Part shown: piece after piece, positions 1-7,823 of the stretch
How the letters are laid out: every line of letters begins with the position of its first letter
How positions within the stretch are numbered: the first letter of the stretch is position 1
DNA from: UBA2365 sp964594045
Lineage (GTDB): Bacteria; Bacteroidota; Bacteroidia; Chitinophagales; Saprospiraceae
Direction: 5' to 3'
Length of the DNA stretch: 64,000 bases
Assembly: GCA_964594045.1 (NCBI GenBank)
Contig: CAZQKR010000004.1
Location: forward strand, 62,001 to 126,000
Translations under genes and position numbers: made by a program
The notes under the pieces: generated by a model
Databases searched by the model: none
The model's input: the letters and a program-made list of their open reading frames with translations, nothing else
Told to the model about the DNA's origin: nothing

Positions 1-1210
1 CATCCACATCAGAAGCGGCTGTAAAACTGCCATTTCCAAAAACCAGTACCCAATAGGTAATGGCCGGGTTACCGGGGATATTCTGTACAGCGGCACTCCC
101 ATCACAACCTAAAGTGGTCAGAGCTCCACAGTTAGCACCTGTGAATACCCTGAAATTGGAACCGGTGAAACTGAATTCAGGCACTGAAGCGTGTACATTG
201 AACCTGTACCAGACACCCACGGCATCGGCATCATTCGTTCCACAAAAAGGTGCAATGTTATGTAACGGATCAGGACAGGCATCCGGATCTCCTGCGCCCG
301 TGATATCTGAATCGCAGGTCAGGGTTTGGATAGGAGCTGTCAGGTCCGCGCAGTCATCGTTGGGTTCACCATCGTAGAATTGGTCTATGTTAAGATTATA
401 AGTTCCGTAATTTGGTGTTGTATTTCCTGATTCTATATATAATACATCACCCGGGCTAAGGCATGTAACATTTCCGGTAATGTCCTGTCCTGTGCCAGGA
501 CAACCATTAAGCCATACAGATATGACTGACGGACTACCGGTTGGAAAGCTTATCGCAGTCGTTGAAATGTTCACGGAAATATGCTCATTAGGAGTTTCAG
601 GGCCTACTGTATAAACACTCCAGACAGTTCCAAGTCCGTTGGCATTTGGTCCCTGAGAGCAGCTATTGTCTAAAATATTTAGGTTTGGTAAGCCTGCAGG
701 GTCTTCAACAACAGGAGCAGCGGATACACATTCATCAATTCCTCCCCTTGTGATATTTATTGTAAATTGGCCTGCATTCGCATCCAAAAGAGCGAATGAC
801 AAATAATAAGTGGTGCCAGTTAGCAGTTCAACACAGCCATTTGACAAGTCAAACCCTGTAACAATATTGCCTGCATCTGTTTCATTTGGTGGACAAGCTA
901 CCGTTCCGAAACCTACACTCAGGATGCCCGTCGCAGCCGGAGCTCCCGATGCAATAAAAGATATCCTGTACAGGTCATTCTGGTTGACCGTAAAAGAATA
1001 AAAACCTGTATTGATTGAGCCAACCAATGATGTTGCAGTATAATTTGCTTCATCATTATATGCCACAGTCAGGTTACAAATTTCACTTTCTGTATGTCCT
1101 ACAGTTGGAAAACTCAATGCTTCAGGTCCGCCTGGACATACATCATTGAATTGACCATAGGAGATAAAAGAGATCAATGAAAAGAAAACAAAGAGTAAAA
1201 AATTCCTCAT
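1..1210 (-). CDS. Secreted Bacteroidota surface/extracellular protein, 3' part beyond window
   Basis: The reading frame opens at the ATG complementary to 1208-1210 and stays open to base 1, so about 403 residues are visible and the C-terminus is outside the window. The first ~20 residues form a signal peptide (hydrophobic run ending at SYGQ). The rest is rich in Gly, Asn, Thr and Cys and looks like repeated beta-sandwich modules. It contains phrases such as VWSVYTVGPE and GVWYRFNVHA, which resemble the N-terminal half of the T9SS type-B protein at 40733-42802. A T9SS-exported surface protein is the likely class, but the sorting domain itself cannot be seen. No enzyme motif was recognised. Confidence 0.8.
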   Translation of the reverse strand, partial: MRNFLLFVFFSLISFISYGQFNDVCPGGPEALSFPTVGHTESEICNLTVAYNDEANYTATSLVGSINTGFYSFTVNQNDLYRISFIASGAPAATGILSVGFGTVACPPNETDAGNIVTGFDLSNGCVELLTGTTYYLSFALLDANAGQFTINITRGGIDECVSAAPVVEDPAGLPNLNILDNSCSQGPNANGLGTVWSVYTVGPETPNEHISVNISTTAISFPTGSPSVISVWLNGCPGTGQDITGNVTCLSPGDVLYIESGNTTPNYGTYNLNIDQFYDGEPNDDCADLTAPIQTLTCDSDITGAGDPDACPDPLHNIAPFCGTNDADAVGVWYRFNVHASVPEFSFTGSNFRVFTGANCGALTTLGCDGSAAVQNIPGNPAITYWVLVFGNGSFTAASDVD

Positions 1211-1701
1211 TTTATAAATTTTTATTTACAAAAGAATGTATCCGGCAATACAGATGGGAAATTTTATGAGATTCACCCAGGAGGTAATAAATCTATCTAT
1301 ATGCCGGATTTTATTTCATATCAAAATTTCAAACCGGAATTACATCCGGATCCAAATTTTGGAATGGCCAAAATTAACTATTAATTAACGAGTAATCAAA
1401 ACTTGTTCCAAGTTAATTTAAAATCATCCCGCTAACCAAAAGATACGTTTTTTCGTAAAATTGCTGTCTGAAGAATATTATTTTATCTGGAGTAATAATA
1501 CAAAATAATATTAGATTAACAAAAGCGAAAATCACTAGTTACAAAATAATATTTAGAAAGATTTGAATGGGAAACAAAATAAAATATTGTCAGGATCAAC
1601 TGGAATAATCGGAGATTGATGAAAATAAATCACCTTGCCGGCCGGCGATCAAATTAAGGTCACTGGCATGTAAAAGCAGTTCTAAATACAATACTGATTA
1701 T
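1211..1701. other. AT-rich intergenic region
   Basis: No credible gene is present. The region lies upstream of the secreted protein at 1-1210 and downstream of the Crp/Fnr gene. It is very AT-rich and holds two exact 14-base direct copies of TACAAAATAATATT (1499-1512 and 1540-1553), plus a GCCGGCCGGC palindrome near 1640. Their role is unknown; a promoter/operator region for the leftward gene is the simplest reading. Confidence 0.5.
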
Positions 1702-2403
1702 TTATCCGCGCTCACTGATCAGCCGGAGTTTTTCTGCATCCAACACAAAAAGATGATCATCTTTTTCTTCGATCAATCCCTCTTCCTTGAACCGGGTGAT
1801 GATCCTGGCAATGCTCTCAACCGACATACAGGACAGTTCTGCGATGTCTTTTCTGTTAAGGTGGAGCGGGAAACTGCTGGATTTGTATATTCTTTCTGAA
1901 AGACAGAGAAGCAGGTCCGCAAGCCGGCCAAATGTTTGTTTTTTGGAAAAGCAGAAAAACCTGCCGCTGGTGATCACATGCTGCTCAGCCAAAAGGCTGA
2001 TGATCTTCCGGGCGAAAAGCGGATTGTTTTTAAGTACTTTTTTGAATGCCATGATCTCGATCAGCTTCAGTTCACTTTCCACATAAGTCTGAACGGAATA
2101 CTGGAAATAGGTGTTGCCTTCGATCAGACTGGCCAGTCCGATCGTTGCCCCGGGTGCAAAGATCTGCAGGATGAGGTTGCCACAATCCGCCTCAATAAAA
2201 CTTTTCACCAATCCCTGTTGAAGGATCATGATATGAGATGCAAATGTTCTTTGTTTGCAAACCATCTCTCCCTTCTGATAATTAGCAATGACTGTATGCT
2301 GATCCAACAGTTCAAGTTCTTCTTTTGAAAGAATTTGAAAAAAGTCAGGGTTTTTATCCCCGATACTGCAACTGCTGCCCGTAAATTGTCCCTGGCTAAA
2401 CAT
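1702..2403 (-). CDS. Crp/Fnr-family transcriptional regulator
   Basis: A 233-residue protein with the usual two-part layout. Residues ~20-140 form the cyclic-nucleotide-binding-like beta-roll (KGEMVCK, then GLVKSFIEAD and APGATIGLASLIEG), followed by a dimerisation helix. A Crp-type winged helix-turn-helix follows at ~183-212 (NRKDIAELSCMSVESIARII). Cysteines occur at 12, 49, 74, 151, 167 and 192, but not in the CxxC-rich N-terminal pattern of E. coli Fnr, so I cannot say whether it carries an Fe-S cluster. It is divergent from the octaheme cytochrome operon with a 179-bp intergenic region containing an FNR-like box. It probably controls that operon and possibly itself, in response to oxygen, NO or a sulfur species (inference). 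Confidence 0.9.
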   Translation of the reverse strand: MFSQGQFTGSSCSIGDKNPDFFQILSKEELELLDQHTVIANYQKGEMVCKQRTFASHIMILQQGLVKSFIEADCGNLILQIFAPGATIGLASLIEGNTYFQYSVQTYVESELKLIEIMAFKKVLKNNPLFARKIISLLAEQHVITSGRFFCFSKKQTFGRLADLLLCLSERIYKSSSFPLHLNRKDIAELSCMSVESIARIITRFKEEGLIEEKDDHLFVLDAEKLRLISERG

Positions 2404-2457
2404 ATATTGATCTTTATTGGACGTTTTTGTAAAATAACAGCTAAATCAACAATTTGT

Positions 2458-2471
2458 TTGATCTGCGTCAA
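2458..2471. promoter_or_regulatory. FNR/CRP-like palindromic operator
   Basis: TTGATCTGCGTCAA reads TTGACGCAGATCAA on the other strand. It is a perfect TTGA-N6-TCAA dyad, close to the FNR-family consensus TTGAT-N4-ATCAA. It lies between the divergent Crp/Fnr gene (ATG at 2403) and the octaheme cytochrome gene (ATG at 2583). That the adjacent regulator binds here is an inference from position and family. Confidence 0.55.
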
Positions 2472-2549
2472 GTCAATCGGTGACAAATATACATTACTTT
2501 GTTGATTAACACAGATACCCTTCATGCTAATTTTACTTTTCTTCAGCAG

Positions 2550-2557
2550 TACCTTTG
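2550..2557 (+). promoter_or_regulatory. Putative Bacteroidota -7 element for the octaheme cytochrome operon
   Basis: TACCTTTG matches the Bacteroidota sigma-factor -7 consensus TAnnTTTG exactly and sits 25 bases before the ATG at 2583. No clear TTTG -33 element is present at the usual spacing, which would suit an activator-dependent promoter. The call rests on the consensus only. Confidence 0.35.
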
Positions 2558-2582
2558 TCGTGATTTTAAATTTTAGAAGATC

Positions 2583-4166
2583 ATGAAGAATTTTGTAAAG
2601 AATTTTGTTTCACTGGCATTGGCACTTTCTCTGACAGGTGTTGTCATCTTTCTGACCATTTATTTTGCATTAAGACGTGGCGAACCCCATAAACCGGAAA
2701 TTGAATTAATAGCCGACAGGACCAAAAAAGCCGACCACTCACAATTTGAAATTTTGAAGCAGAATTTTACAAATCCAAAACAGGTAACAGCAACCTGTAT
2801 CACCTGCCATAACCAACGTGATGAGCAGATCATGAAAACTTCACACTGGACATGGGAAAGGGAACATCAATTTAATGGCCACAAGGAACCAGCAAAAGTG
2901 GGCAAAAAACACGTACATAATAACTTTTGTACAGGTGCCCTCGGAAACAACGGATCCTGCATGAGATGCCATATCGGTTATGGATGGGAAAACGAGGATT
3001 TTGATTTCAATGATCCCACAAATGTGGATTGCCTGGTATGCCATGATAAAACAGGAACATATTTCAAGCAAAAAGGTTATGCAGGATGGCCTGCAACCGC
3101 TGAAACAGCAGATGAGGAATTCAAAGTCCCCGATTATAATTACGTTGCTCAGAATGTAGGTGCATCGGGAAGGGAAAATTGCGGTGTTTGCCACTTTCAT
3201 GGCGGTGGAGGAAATAATGTCAAGCACGGTGATCTGGAACAGGAATTGGTCAATACAACCAAAAAAATCGATGTGCACATGGCAGCCGACGGTCCTAATA
3301 TGACATGTATCGATTGCCATACCACTGTCGATCACAACATCATGGGTCGGGCATATTCAGTCTCTGCAGAGAATACCAACAGGATATATTGCTCTGATTG
3401 CCATACCAATAAACCGCATAACGATAAGGTGCTTGATCAGCATATCAACAAAATCGCCTGCCAGACCTGTCATATTCCGGTTTATGCCAAGAAAAATGCT
3501 ACGGTGATGTATTGGGATTGGTCAGTTGCAGGAAGAAAGGATGAAAACGGGGGAAAGATCAAGGAATATGATGCTGACCACAATTACAGCTACCTGAGCA
3601 TTAAGGGACGCTTTGTATATGATGATAATGTCGTTCCCGAATACCAGTGGTTCAACGGAACAGCCCACCATTTTCTGAGTGGTGATAAATATAGTGAAGT
3701 TCCTGTAAAGATCAATGAACTCGGCGGTGAATATGCTGATTCTTCCAGCCAGATATGGCCGGTAAAAGTCCACAGAGGCAAACAGGCATTTGATCCGATA
3801 ACAAAGGAAATTTTGTCTGTCAAATTATTCGCTCATAATCAGGGTGAAGGCGCTTTCTGGGAAGATCTGGACTGGGAAGAAGCGATCCGTCAGGGTATGG
3901 AATACAACAAACGGGAATGGAGTGGTGAGTACGAATTCGTTTCCACTGAAGTTTCATGGCCCCTTAACCACATGGTTTCCCCCAAGGAAGAATCGCTCAA
4001 ATGCACACAATGCCACACAAGAAAGGATGGCAGACTGGCCAGCCTCACCGACTTTTATTTACCCGGAAGGGATTATAACAGATGGGTGGACTACATCGGG
4101 TTCTTCATTGTGATCGCATCTCTGATCGGGGTCATCACTCATGCTGTACTCAGAATAATCCGTTAA
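2583..4166 (+). CDS. Octaheme c-type cytochrome, tetrathionate reductase (OTR) family
   Basis: A 527-residue protein with eight CxxCH heme c sites: residues 72-76, 126-130, 150-154, 200-204, 242-246, 270-274, 293-297 and 474-478. The spacing is seven sites in the N-terminal half and one far downstream, which fits the octaheme OTR-type cytochromes. An N-terminal hydrophobic segment (~9-30) and a C-terminal one (~503-523) suggest a periplasm-facing protein anchored at both ends. The Shewanella family member reduces tetrathionate, and also nitrite and hydroxylamine in vitro, so the substrate here is not proven. The cytochrome b and three rhodanese-type proteins downstream favour a sulfur oxyanion or polysulfide. 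It is the first gene of the rightward operon, divergent from a Crp/Fnr regulator. Confidence 0.85.
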   Translation: MKNFVKNFVSLALALSLTGVVIFLTIYFALRRGEPHKPEIELIADRTKKADHSQFEILKQNFTNPKQVTATCITCHNQRDEQIMKTSHWTWEREHQFNGHKEPAKVGKKHVHNNFCTGALGNNGSCMRCHIGYGWENEDFDFNDPTNVDCLVCHDKTGTYFKQKGYAGWPATAETADEEFKVPDYNYVAQNVGASGRENCGVCHFHGGGGNNVKHGDLEQELVNTTKKIDVHMAADGPNMTCIDCHTTVDHNIMGRAYSVSAENTNRIYCSDCHTNKPHNDKVLDQHINKIACQTCHIPVYAKKNATVMYWDWSVAGRKDENGGKIKEYDADHNYSYLSIKGRFVYDDNVVPEYQWFNGTAHHFLSGDKYSEVPVKINELGGEYADSSSQIWPVKVHRGKQAFDPITKEILSVKLFAHNQGEGAFWEDLDWEEAIRQGMEYNKREWSGEYEFVSTEVSWPLNHMVSPKEESLKCTQCHTRKDGRLASLTDFYLPGRDYNRWVDYIGFFIVIASLIGVITHAVLRIIR

Positions 4167-4204
4167 AATATCGCATTTTCTACAAAATTTTAAATTGAAT
4201 CATA

Positions 4205-4867
4205 ATGAGAAAAACAGGATTATATTTATATAGCAAATTCGAAAGATTCTGGCATTGGACGCAAATGTTTCTGGTAGTGCTGATGGTGCTGACAGGATTT
4301 GAAGTACACGGAAATTACAACTTGTTTGGATACGAAAACTCAGTGAGGATCCATTCAGCCAGTGCCTGGACGTTTATGGGATTGGCATTGTTGTCTATTT
4401 TCTGGATGTTTGTTACCAAACAATATAAAAACTTCATTCCATCCAGGGAAAATATAAAAGAGCAGTTGAACTACTACATGTCCGGCATTTTTAAGGGCGA
4501 AGTGCATCCTATCCGTAAAAGTTTGTTCAACAAATTGAATCCGCTTCAGAAAATCGTTTATTTCGGTTTGCTGATCTTTATATTTCCTGTTCAGATCATT
4601 ACAGGACTTGCCTACATGTTCTATCATTATCCTGAAAACCCAATAGATGCGCAAGGGTTCGAAATCGCGGTTTATACACATACATTTGGCGCATTTATCG
4701 TTGTGGCCTTCATCATCGTTCACGTATATATGACCACTACAGGACAGACCATTGCCTCCAATCTCAGAGCGATGATATCAGGTTATGAACCGGAAGAAGC
4801 GCATGGGGAAAAGATTGAAAATCAAGAAAATAATATTGTTAACGAATCAAATGTTTCAGAAAAATGA
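4205..4867 (+). CDS. Di-heme cytochrome b (b561/thiosulfate-reductase-like membrane subunit)
   Basis: A 220-residue integral membrane protein with about four transmembrane helices (~15-32, ~55-70, ~115-135, ~158-178). It has histidines in helix positions typical of b-heme ligands (near residue 17, RIHSAS, YTHTFGAF, IIVHVY). It resembles Ni/Fe-hydrogenase and thiosulfate-reductase cytochrome b subunits, which pass quinol electrons to periplasmic partners. The gene starts 38 bases after the octaheme cytochrome and overlaps the next gene by four bases (ATGA), so the three are translationally linked. The likely role is electron input from menaquinol to the octaheme protein. The charged C-terminal tail (~190-220) is cytoplasmic or disordered. 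Confidence 0.85.
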   Translation: MRKTGLYLYSKFERFWHWTQMFLVVLMVLTGFEVHGNYNLFGYENSVRIHSASAWTFMGLALLSIFWMFVTKQYKNFIPSRENIKEQLNYYMSGIFKGEVHPIRKSLFNKLNPLQKIVYFGLLIFIFPVQIITGLAYMFYHYPENPIDAQGFEIAVYTHTFGAFIVVAFIIVHVYMTTTGQTIASNLRAMISGYEPEEAHGEKIENQENNIVNESNVSEK

Positions 4868-5379
4868 AAAAGTTATTGGCAATTTTAAGTATAATAGTTT
4901 TGCTCGGCGCCTGCAATTCATCAAAGGAATATGCAACAGTCGAGGAAATGGTTGAAGCAACCAAAAAAAATGTTGAACTCGTTGAGGTAAGTTTTCTCCA
5001 TGACCTGATGAACAGCGAAGAAGGAACAGTTTTTACCTTGATCGATGTCAGAGAAGACGCCGAACACTATGCAGGATACATTCCAGGTTCAGTACACCTT
5101 TCCAGAGGCAGACTGGAATTCAATATTGATAAAGATGAATTTTGGGAAGAAACGGGATTATATAAACCGGCAAAGGATGAAATCATCGTTTTGTATTGCA
5201 AAAAGGGTGAACGCAGTGTTTTGGCGGCAGATGCACTTAAAAAATTAGGTTATAAAAAAGTGTACACCATCATTGGTGGTTGGAAAACATGGGAAAGAAC
5301 CTATCCTGATGAATATGAAAAAGACCTCGATAAACTTGGCGGACATGAAGCAGCGCCAGCTAAAAGCGGAGGCTGTTAA
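4864..5379 (+). CDS. Rhodanese-like sulfurtransferase lipoprotein
   Basis: A 171-residue protein with a lipobox ending at Cys17 (VLLGAC), followed by a single rhodanese domain (~40-150). The active-site loop YCKKGERS places the persulfide-carrying cysteine at residue 112. DVREDAEHYAGYIPGSVHL is the usual rhodanese entry motif. The protein ends in Gly-Gly-Cys, giving an extra terminal cysteine of unknown use. It overlaps the cytochrome b gene by four bases, so it is very likely co-expressed with the octaheme system. It is probably exposed to the periplasm or outer membrane and moves sulfane sulfur produced or consumed by the reductase (inference). Confidence 0.85.
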   Translation: MKKLLAILSIIVLLGACNSSKEYATVEEMVEATKKNVELVEVSFLHDLMNSEEGTVFTLIDVREDAEHYAGYIPGSVHLSRGRLEFNIDKDEFWEETGLYKPAKDEIIVLYCKKGERSVLAADALKKLGYKKVYTIIGGWKTWERTYPDEYEKDLDKLGGHEAAPAKSGGC

Positions 5380-5428
5380 TTTTAGAAAAATTTGAAAATC
5401 AAATATTTAATTACTAAATTTTTATGAA

Positions 5429-6394
5429 ATGAAAAAGTTTTTAATTTATTCTTTAGCATTATTTTTGTTTTCAGGCTTTGTATTTACAAGCTGTATCAAG
5501 GAAGAAAGCGTTGACCGCTATGAACTGGTCCTTGATCACCTCAAAACCAACAATCTGGATGTGAGCGCAATGCATCCGACCGGATGGGCGGTTCCTGCAA
5601 AAACCTTGTATGAGAATCTGAGCACTTATTATATCATTGACCTGCGTTCTGCAACGGATTATGCAGCTGGTCATATAGCTGGTGCGGTGAATTCAACCAT
5701 GGGCAATGTTTTGACTGAAGCTGCAAAAGCCGGTGAGAAGAAGATCATGCTGGTATGCTATACAGGACAAAACGCTGCTTTTGCATTGGCAGCCCTGAAA
5801 CTCAGCGGTTATCCTAATTCTCATTTCCTCAAATGGGGTATGAGCGCATGGAATTCAAGTCTGGATAAATGGACTCCAAATGCAAAAAACATTGCAGTTG
5901 AACCAAACAAACATGCAAATTGGGTGGATTACAGTGCTACTTCCTATGCAGTTAACACCAATTTTGACAAAACGCCTGAGTTGCTCTCCAATGAAGAAGA
6001 TGCAGCTATAATATTGAAAGAAAGAGTACAGGCTGTTCTGGACGGTGGAATGAAATTTGTTACACCTGCTGACGCGCTTGCCACTCCTGAAAATTACTTT
6101 ATCAATAACTATTGGTCAGTTGATAATGTGTTAGCTAATGGTAATGCCCACCTGAAAGGCGCATACAGATTGTTGCCTTTATCTATCGCAACCGGTGATC
6201 TGAAGTATTTGAATCCTGATCAGAAAATCGTTACATACTGCTTTACAGGACAAACTTCTGCAGCAGTTACTTTCTATCTGAGAGTTCTGGGATATGACGC
6301 TTATGGTCTTCAGTGGGGAGTCAATGGTTTGGCTAACAAAAACATGACATCCAACAAATGGCCTGAAGGTCAGCAAAACTACCCTGTGGAGTAA
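5429..6394 (+). CDS. Two-domain rhodanese-like lipoprotein
   Basis: A 321-residue protein with a signal peptide and lipobox (VFTSC, Cys22). Two rhodanese folds follow in tandem. Each has a cysteine in the active-site loop: CYTGQNA (Cys110) and CFTGQTS (Cys271). The usual loop is CxxGxRS; here both copies replace the Arg by Asn/Thr after a conserved Thr-Gly-Gln, so the anion-binding residue differs from classical thiosulfate sulfurtransferases. It lies 49 bases after the previous rhodanese gene and ends before a strong terminator, so it is probably the last gene of the octaheme operon. The substrate is unknown. Confidence 0.8.
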   Translation: MKKFLIYSLALFLFSGFVFTSCIKEESVDRYELVLDHLKTNNLDVSAMHPTGWAVPAKTLYENLSTYYIIDLRSATDYAAGHIAGAVNSTMGNVLTEAAKAGEKKIMLVCYTGQNAAFALAALKLSGYPNSHFLKWGMSAWNSSLDKWTPNAKNIAVEPNKHANWVDYSATSYAVNTNFDKTPELLSNEEDAAIILKERVQAVLDGGMKFVTPADALATPENYFINNYWSVDNVLANGNAHLKGAYRLLPLSIATGDLKYLNPDQKIVTYCFTGQTSAAVTFYLRVLGYDAYGLQWGVNGLANKNMTSNKWPEGQQNYPVE

Positions 6395-6415
6395 TCCGCA
6401 TTTACCGAATAGAAT

Positions 6416-6450
6416 AACTGAGTTGGCATTAGTCCAACTCAGTTGTTTTC
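6416..6450 (+). terminator. Intrinsic terminator of the octaheme cytochrome operon
   Basis: A perfect 11-base stem AACTGAGTTGG / CCAACTCAGTT with a 7-base loop is followed by GTTTTCC. It begins 22 bases after the stop codon of the two-domain rhodanese gene. Confidence 0.75.
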
Positions 6451-6525
6451 CTGAGGGTGATTTACATATCTGTTACACTTTATCCTTTTCAAAGGAATAT
6501 CAGAAGTTATTTGAATATGTTTTCT

Positions 6526-6540
6526 TTGATCGTGTATCAA
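6526..6540. promoter_or_regulatory. Possible operator: TTGAT-N5-ATCAA dyad upstream of the porin gene
   Basis: TTGATCGTGTATCAA has perfect FNR-type half-sites but a five-base rather than four-base centre. It lies 124 bases before the porin ATG. The spacing makes it doubtful as an FNR site. Confidence 0.25.
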
Positions 6541-6663
6541 TATATTTTTACACAATAGAGAATCATTACATTTAAGGCATGATCATGCGCTGTCAAAAGG
6601 GTCTTTTCTCATTGACCCCGGTGTGATAAAACATGATATTGATCAAAAATTAAAATTATAGAC

Positions 6664-7749
6664 ATGAAAATTAATCAAATCTTAATATTTGCTATCCTGC
6701 TGATCATGGCAGTTGCGGTTCGTTTAGACGCTCAGGGTTGTGCTCCTGCACCGAGTGCTGATGATGACGGTGCAAAGATCATCGGCTTTATTCAGCCTCA
6801 ATTCGAATACAGACAATTGGAAGATGGCAGCACACAAAGTTCTTTTACTTTCAACCGCGCCAGGATCGGCATCATCGGGAATATTCCGTATGATATTCAA
6901 TATTATGCCGTTGTGGAAGCCAGCCAATTCAAAAAAGGTCCTTTTTTATTGGATGCTTTTGTGAGTTATACCAGATTTCCCTTTGCTAAGATTTCTGTTG
7001 GTCAGTTTAAATCTCCTTTTACACTGGAAATGAGCAGGCCTTGCAATGCTTTGCATACGATCTATCGTGCAACGATCGTCAATACACTGGTTGCTCCTGA
7101 CAGGGACCTTGGCGTGATGTTATCCGGTAGCGTGTTTGAAGATAAATTGAGTTATGCATTTGCCTTAACCAATGGTGTCGGTTTAAGGAATATTTTTGAT
7201 ACAGAAGATACTGGTTTTGACAACAATCATGGCAAAACCTTTCACAGCCGTGTACAGGTGAGTCCTTTCAGCTTTGTCAAACTGGGTGGTGGTGTACAGT
7301 ATGGAACACATAAATCCATCGTTGAAGACTCTGACAAGGAAGACAGTCGTTTCAGATGGGCAGTTGACCTCCAGACCAAATTTGTTGTCTTCAACAGAGA
7401 TCTCGAGATCATCGGTGAGTATGTTGCAGGCGCGGATAAAGGTTCCTATGTTGCCGGTGGCGGCGGTTGTGGCGGGGACCCTGTGATCGTTGAAGGAGAC
7501 CTCAACAGGAACGGATATTATTTTACGGCTATGTACAAAGTGCTGGACAATCTCCAGCCGGTTTTCAGAATGGAATCTTACAATTATGATCCTGAATCCT
7601 CCAAAGGTGTGGATTATGCAACCATTTTTGGTTTGAATTACTGGTTGAATGACAATACCAGGATCCAGGCAAATTATTATTATAAAGCAGAGAAAAGACT
7701 TGAAAAACCGAATGATGAATTTATCGTTCAGTTTCAGGCAATTTTCTGA
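6664..7749 (+). CDS. Phosphate-selective porin O/P-type outer membrane porin
   Basis: A 361-residue protein with a signal peptide (~1-24, ending RLDAQG) and a C-terminal beta-barrel ending in aromatic/hydrophobic residues (FIVQFQAIF). FTFNRARIGIIG, followed by SVGQFKSPFTLE, is the hallmark of the OprP/OprO-like porin family. A cysteine/glycine-rich loop (GGGGCGGD, ~residues 264-273) is an unusual insertion. It sits between the octaheme operon and a secreted sulfurtransferase, which suggests an anion channel letting the sulfur oxyanion into the periplasm (inference from context; the family is known for phosphate and other anions). It has its own upstream region of 270 bp. Confidence 0.8.
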   Translation: MKINQILIFAILLIMAVAVRLDAQGCAPAPSADDDGAKIIGFIQPQFEYRQLEDGSTQSSFTFNRARIGIIGNIPYDIQYYAVVEASQFKKGPFLLDAFVSYTRFPFAKISVGQFKSPFTLEMSRPCNALHTIYRATIVNTLVAPDRDLGVMLSGSVFEDKLSYAFALTNGVGLRNIFDTEDTGFDNNHGKTFHSRVQVSPFSFVKLGGGVQYGTHKSIVEDSDKEDSRFRWAVDLQTKFVVFNRDLEIIGEYVAGADKGSYVAGGGGCGGDPVIVEGDLNRNGYYFTAMYKVLDNLQPVFRMESYNYDPESSKGVDYATIFGLNYWLNDNTRIQANYYYKAEKRLEKPNDEFIVQFQAIF

Positions 7750-7823
7750 TGAATATTTGAGTTAGTTTACCCGACAGTTGAAATTAAAGCATTTTTAAAA
7801 CTTAAAATTTTATTTATTTTACA

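Noticed and set aside
60..377. Plus-strand open frame (105 codons) and a second at 810-1001
   Set aside because: Both lie antisense to the continuous minus-strand frame with a signal peptide and normal composition; they are shadows.
1428..1436. CCCGCTAAC, identical to the cassette core arm at 26967-26975
   Set aside because: No hairpin, partner site or gene cassette accompanies it; a single 9-mer match is expected by chance in a window this size.
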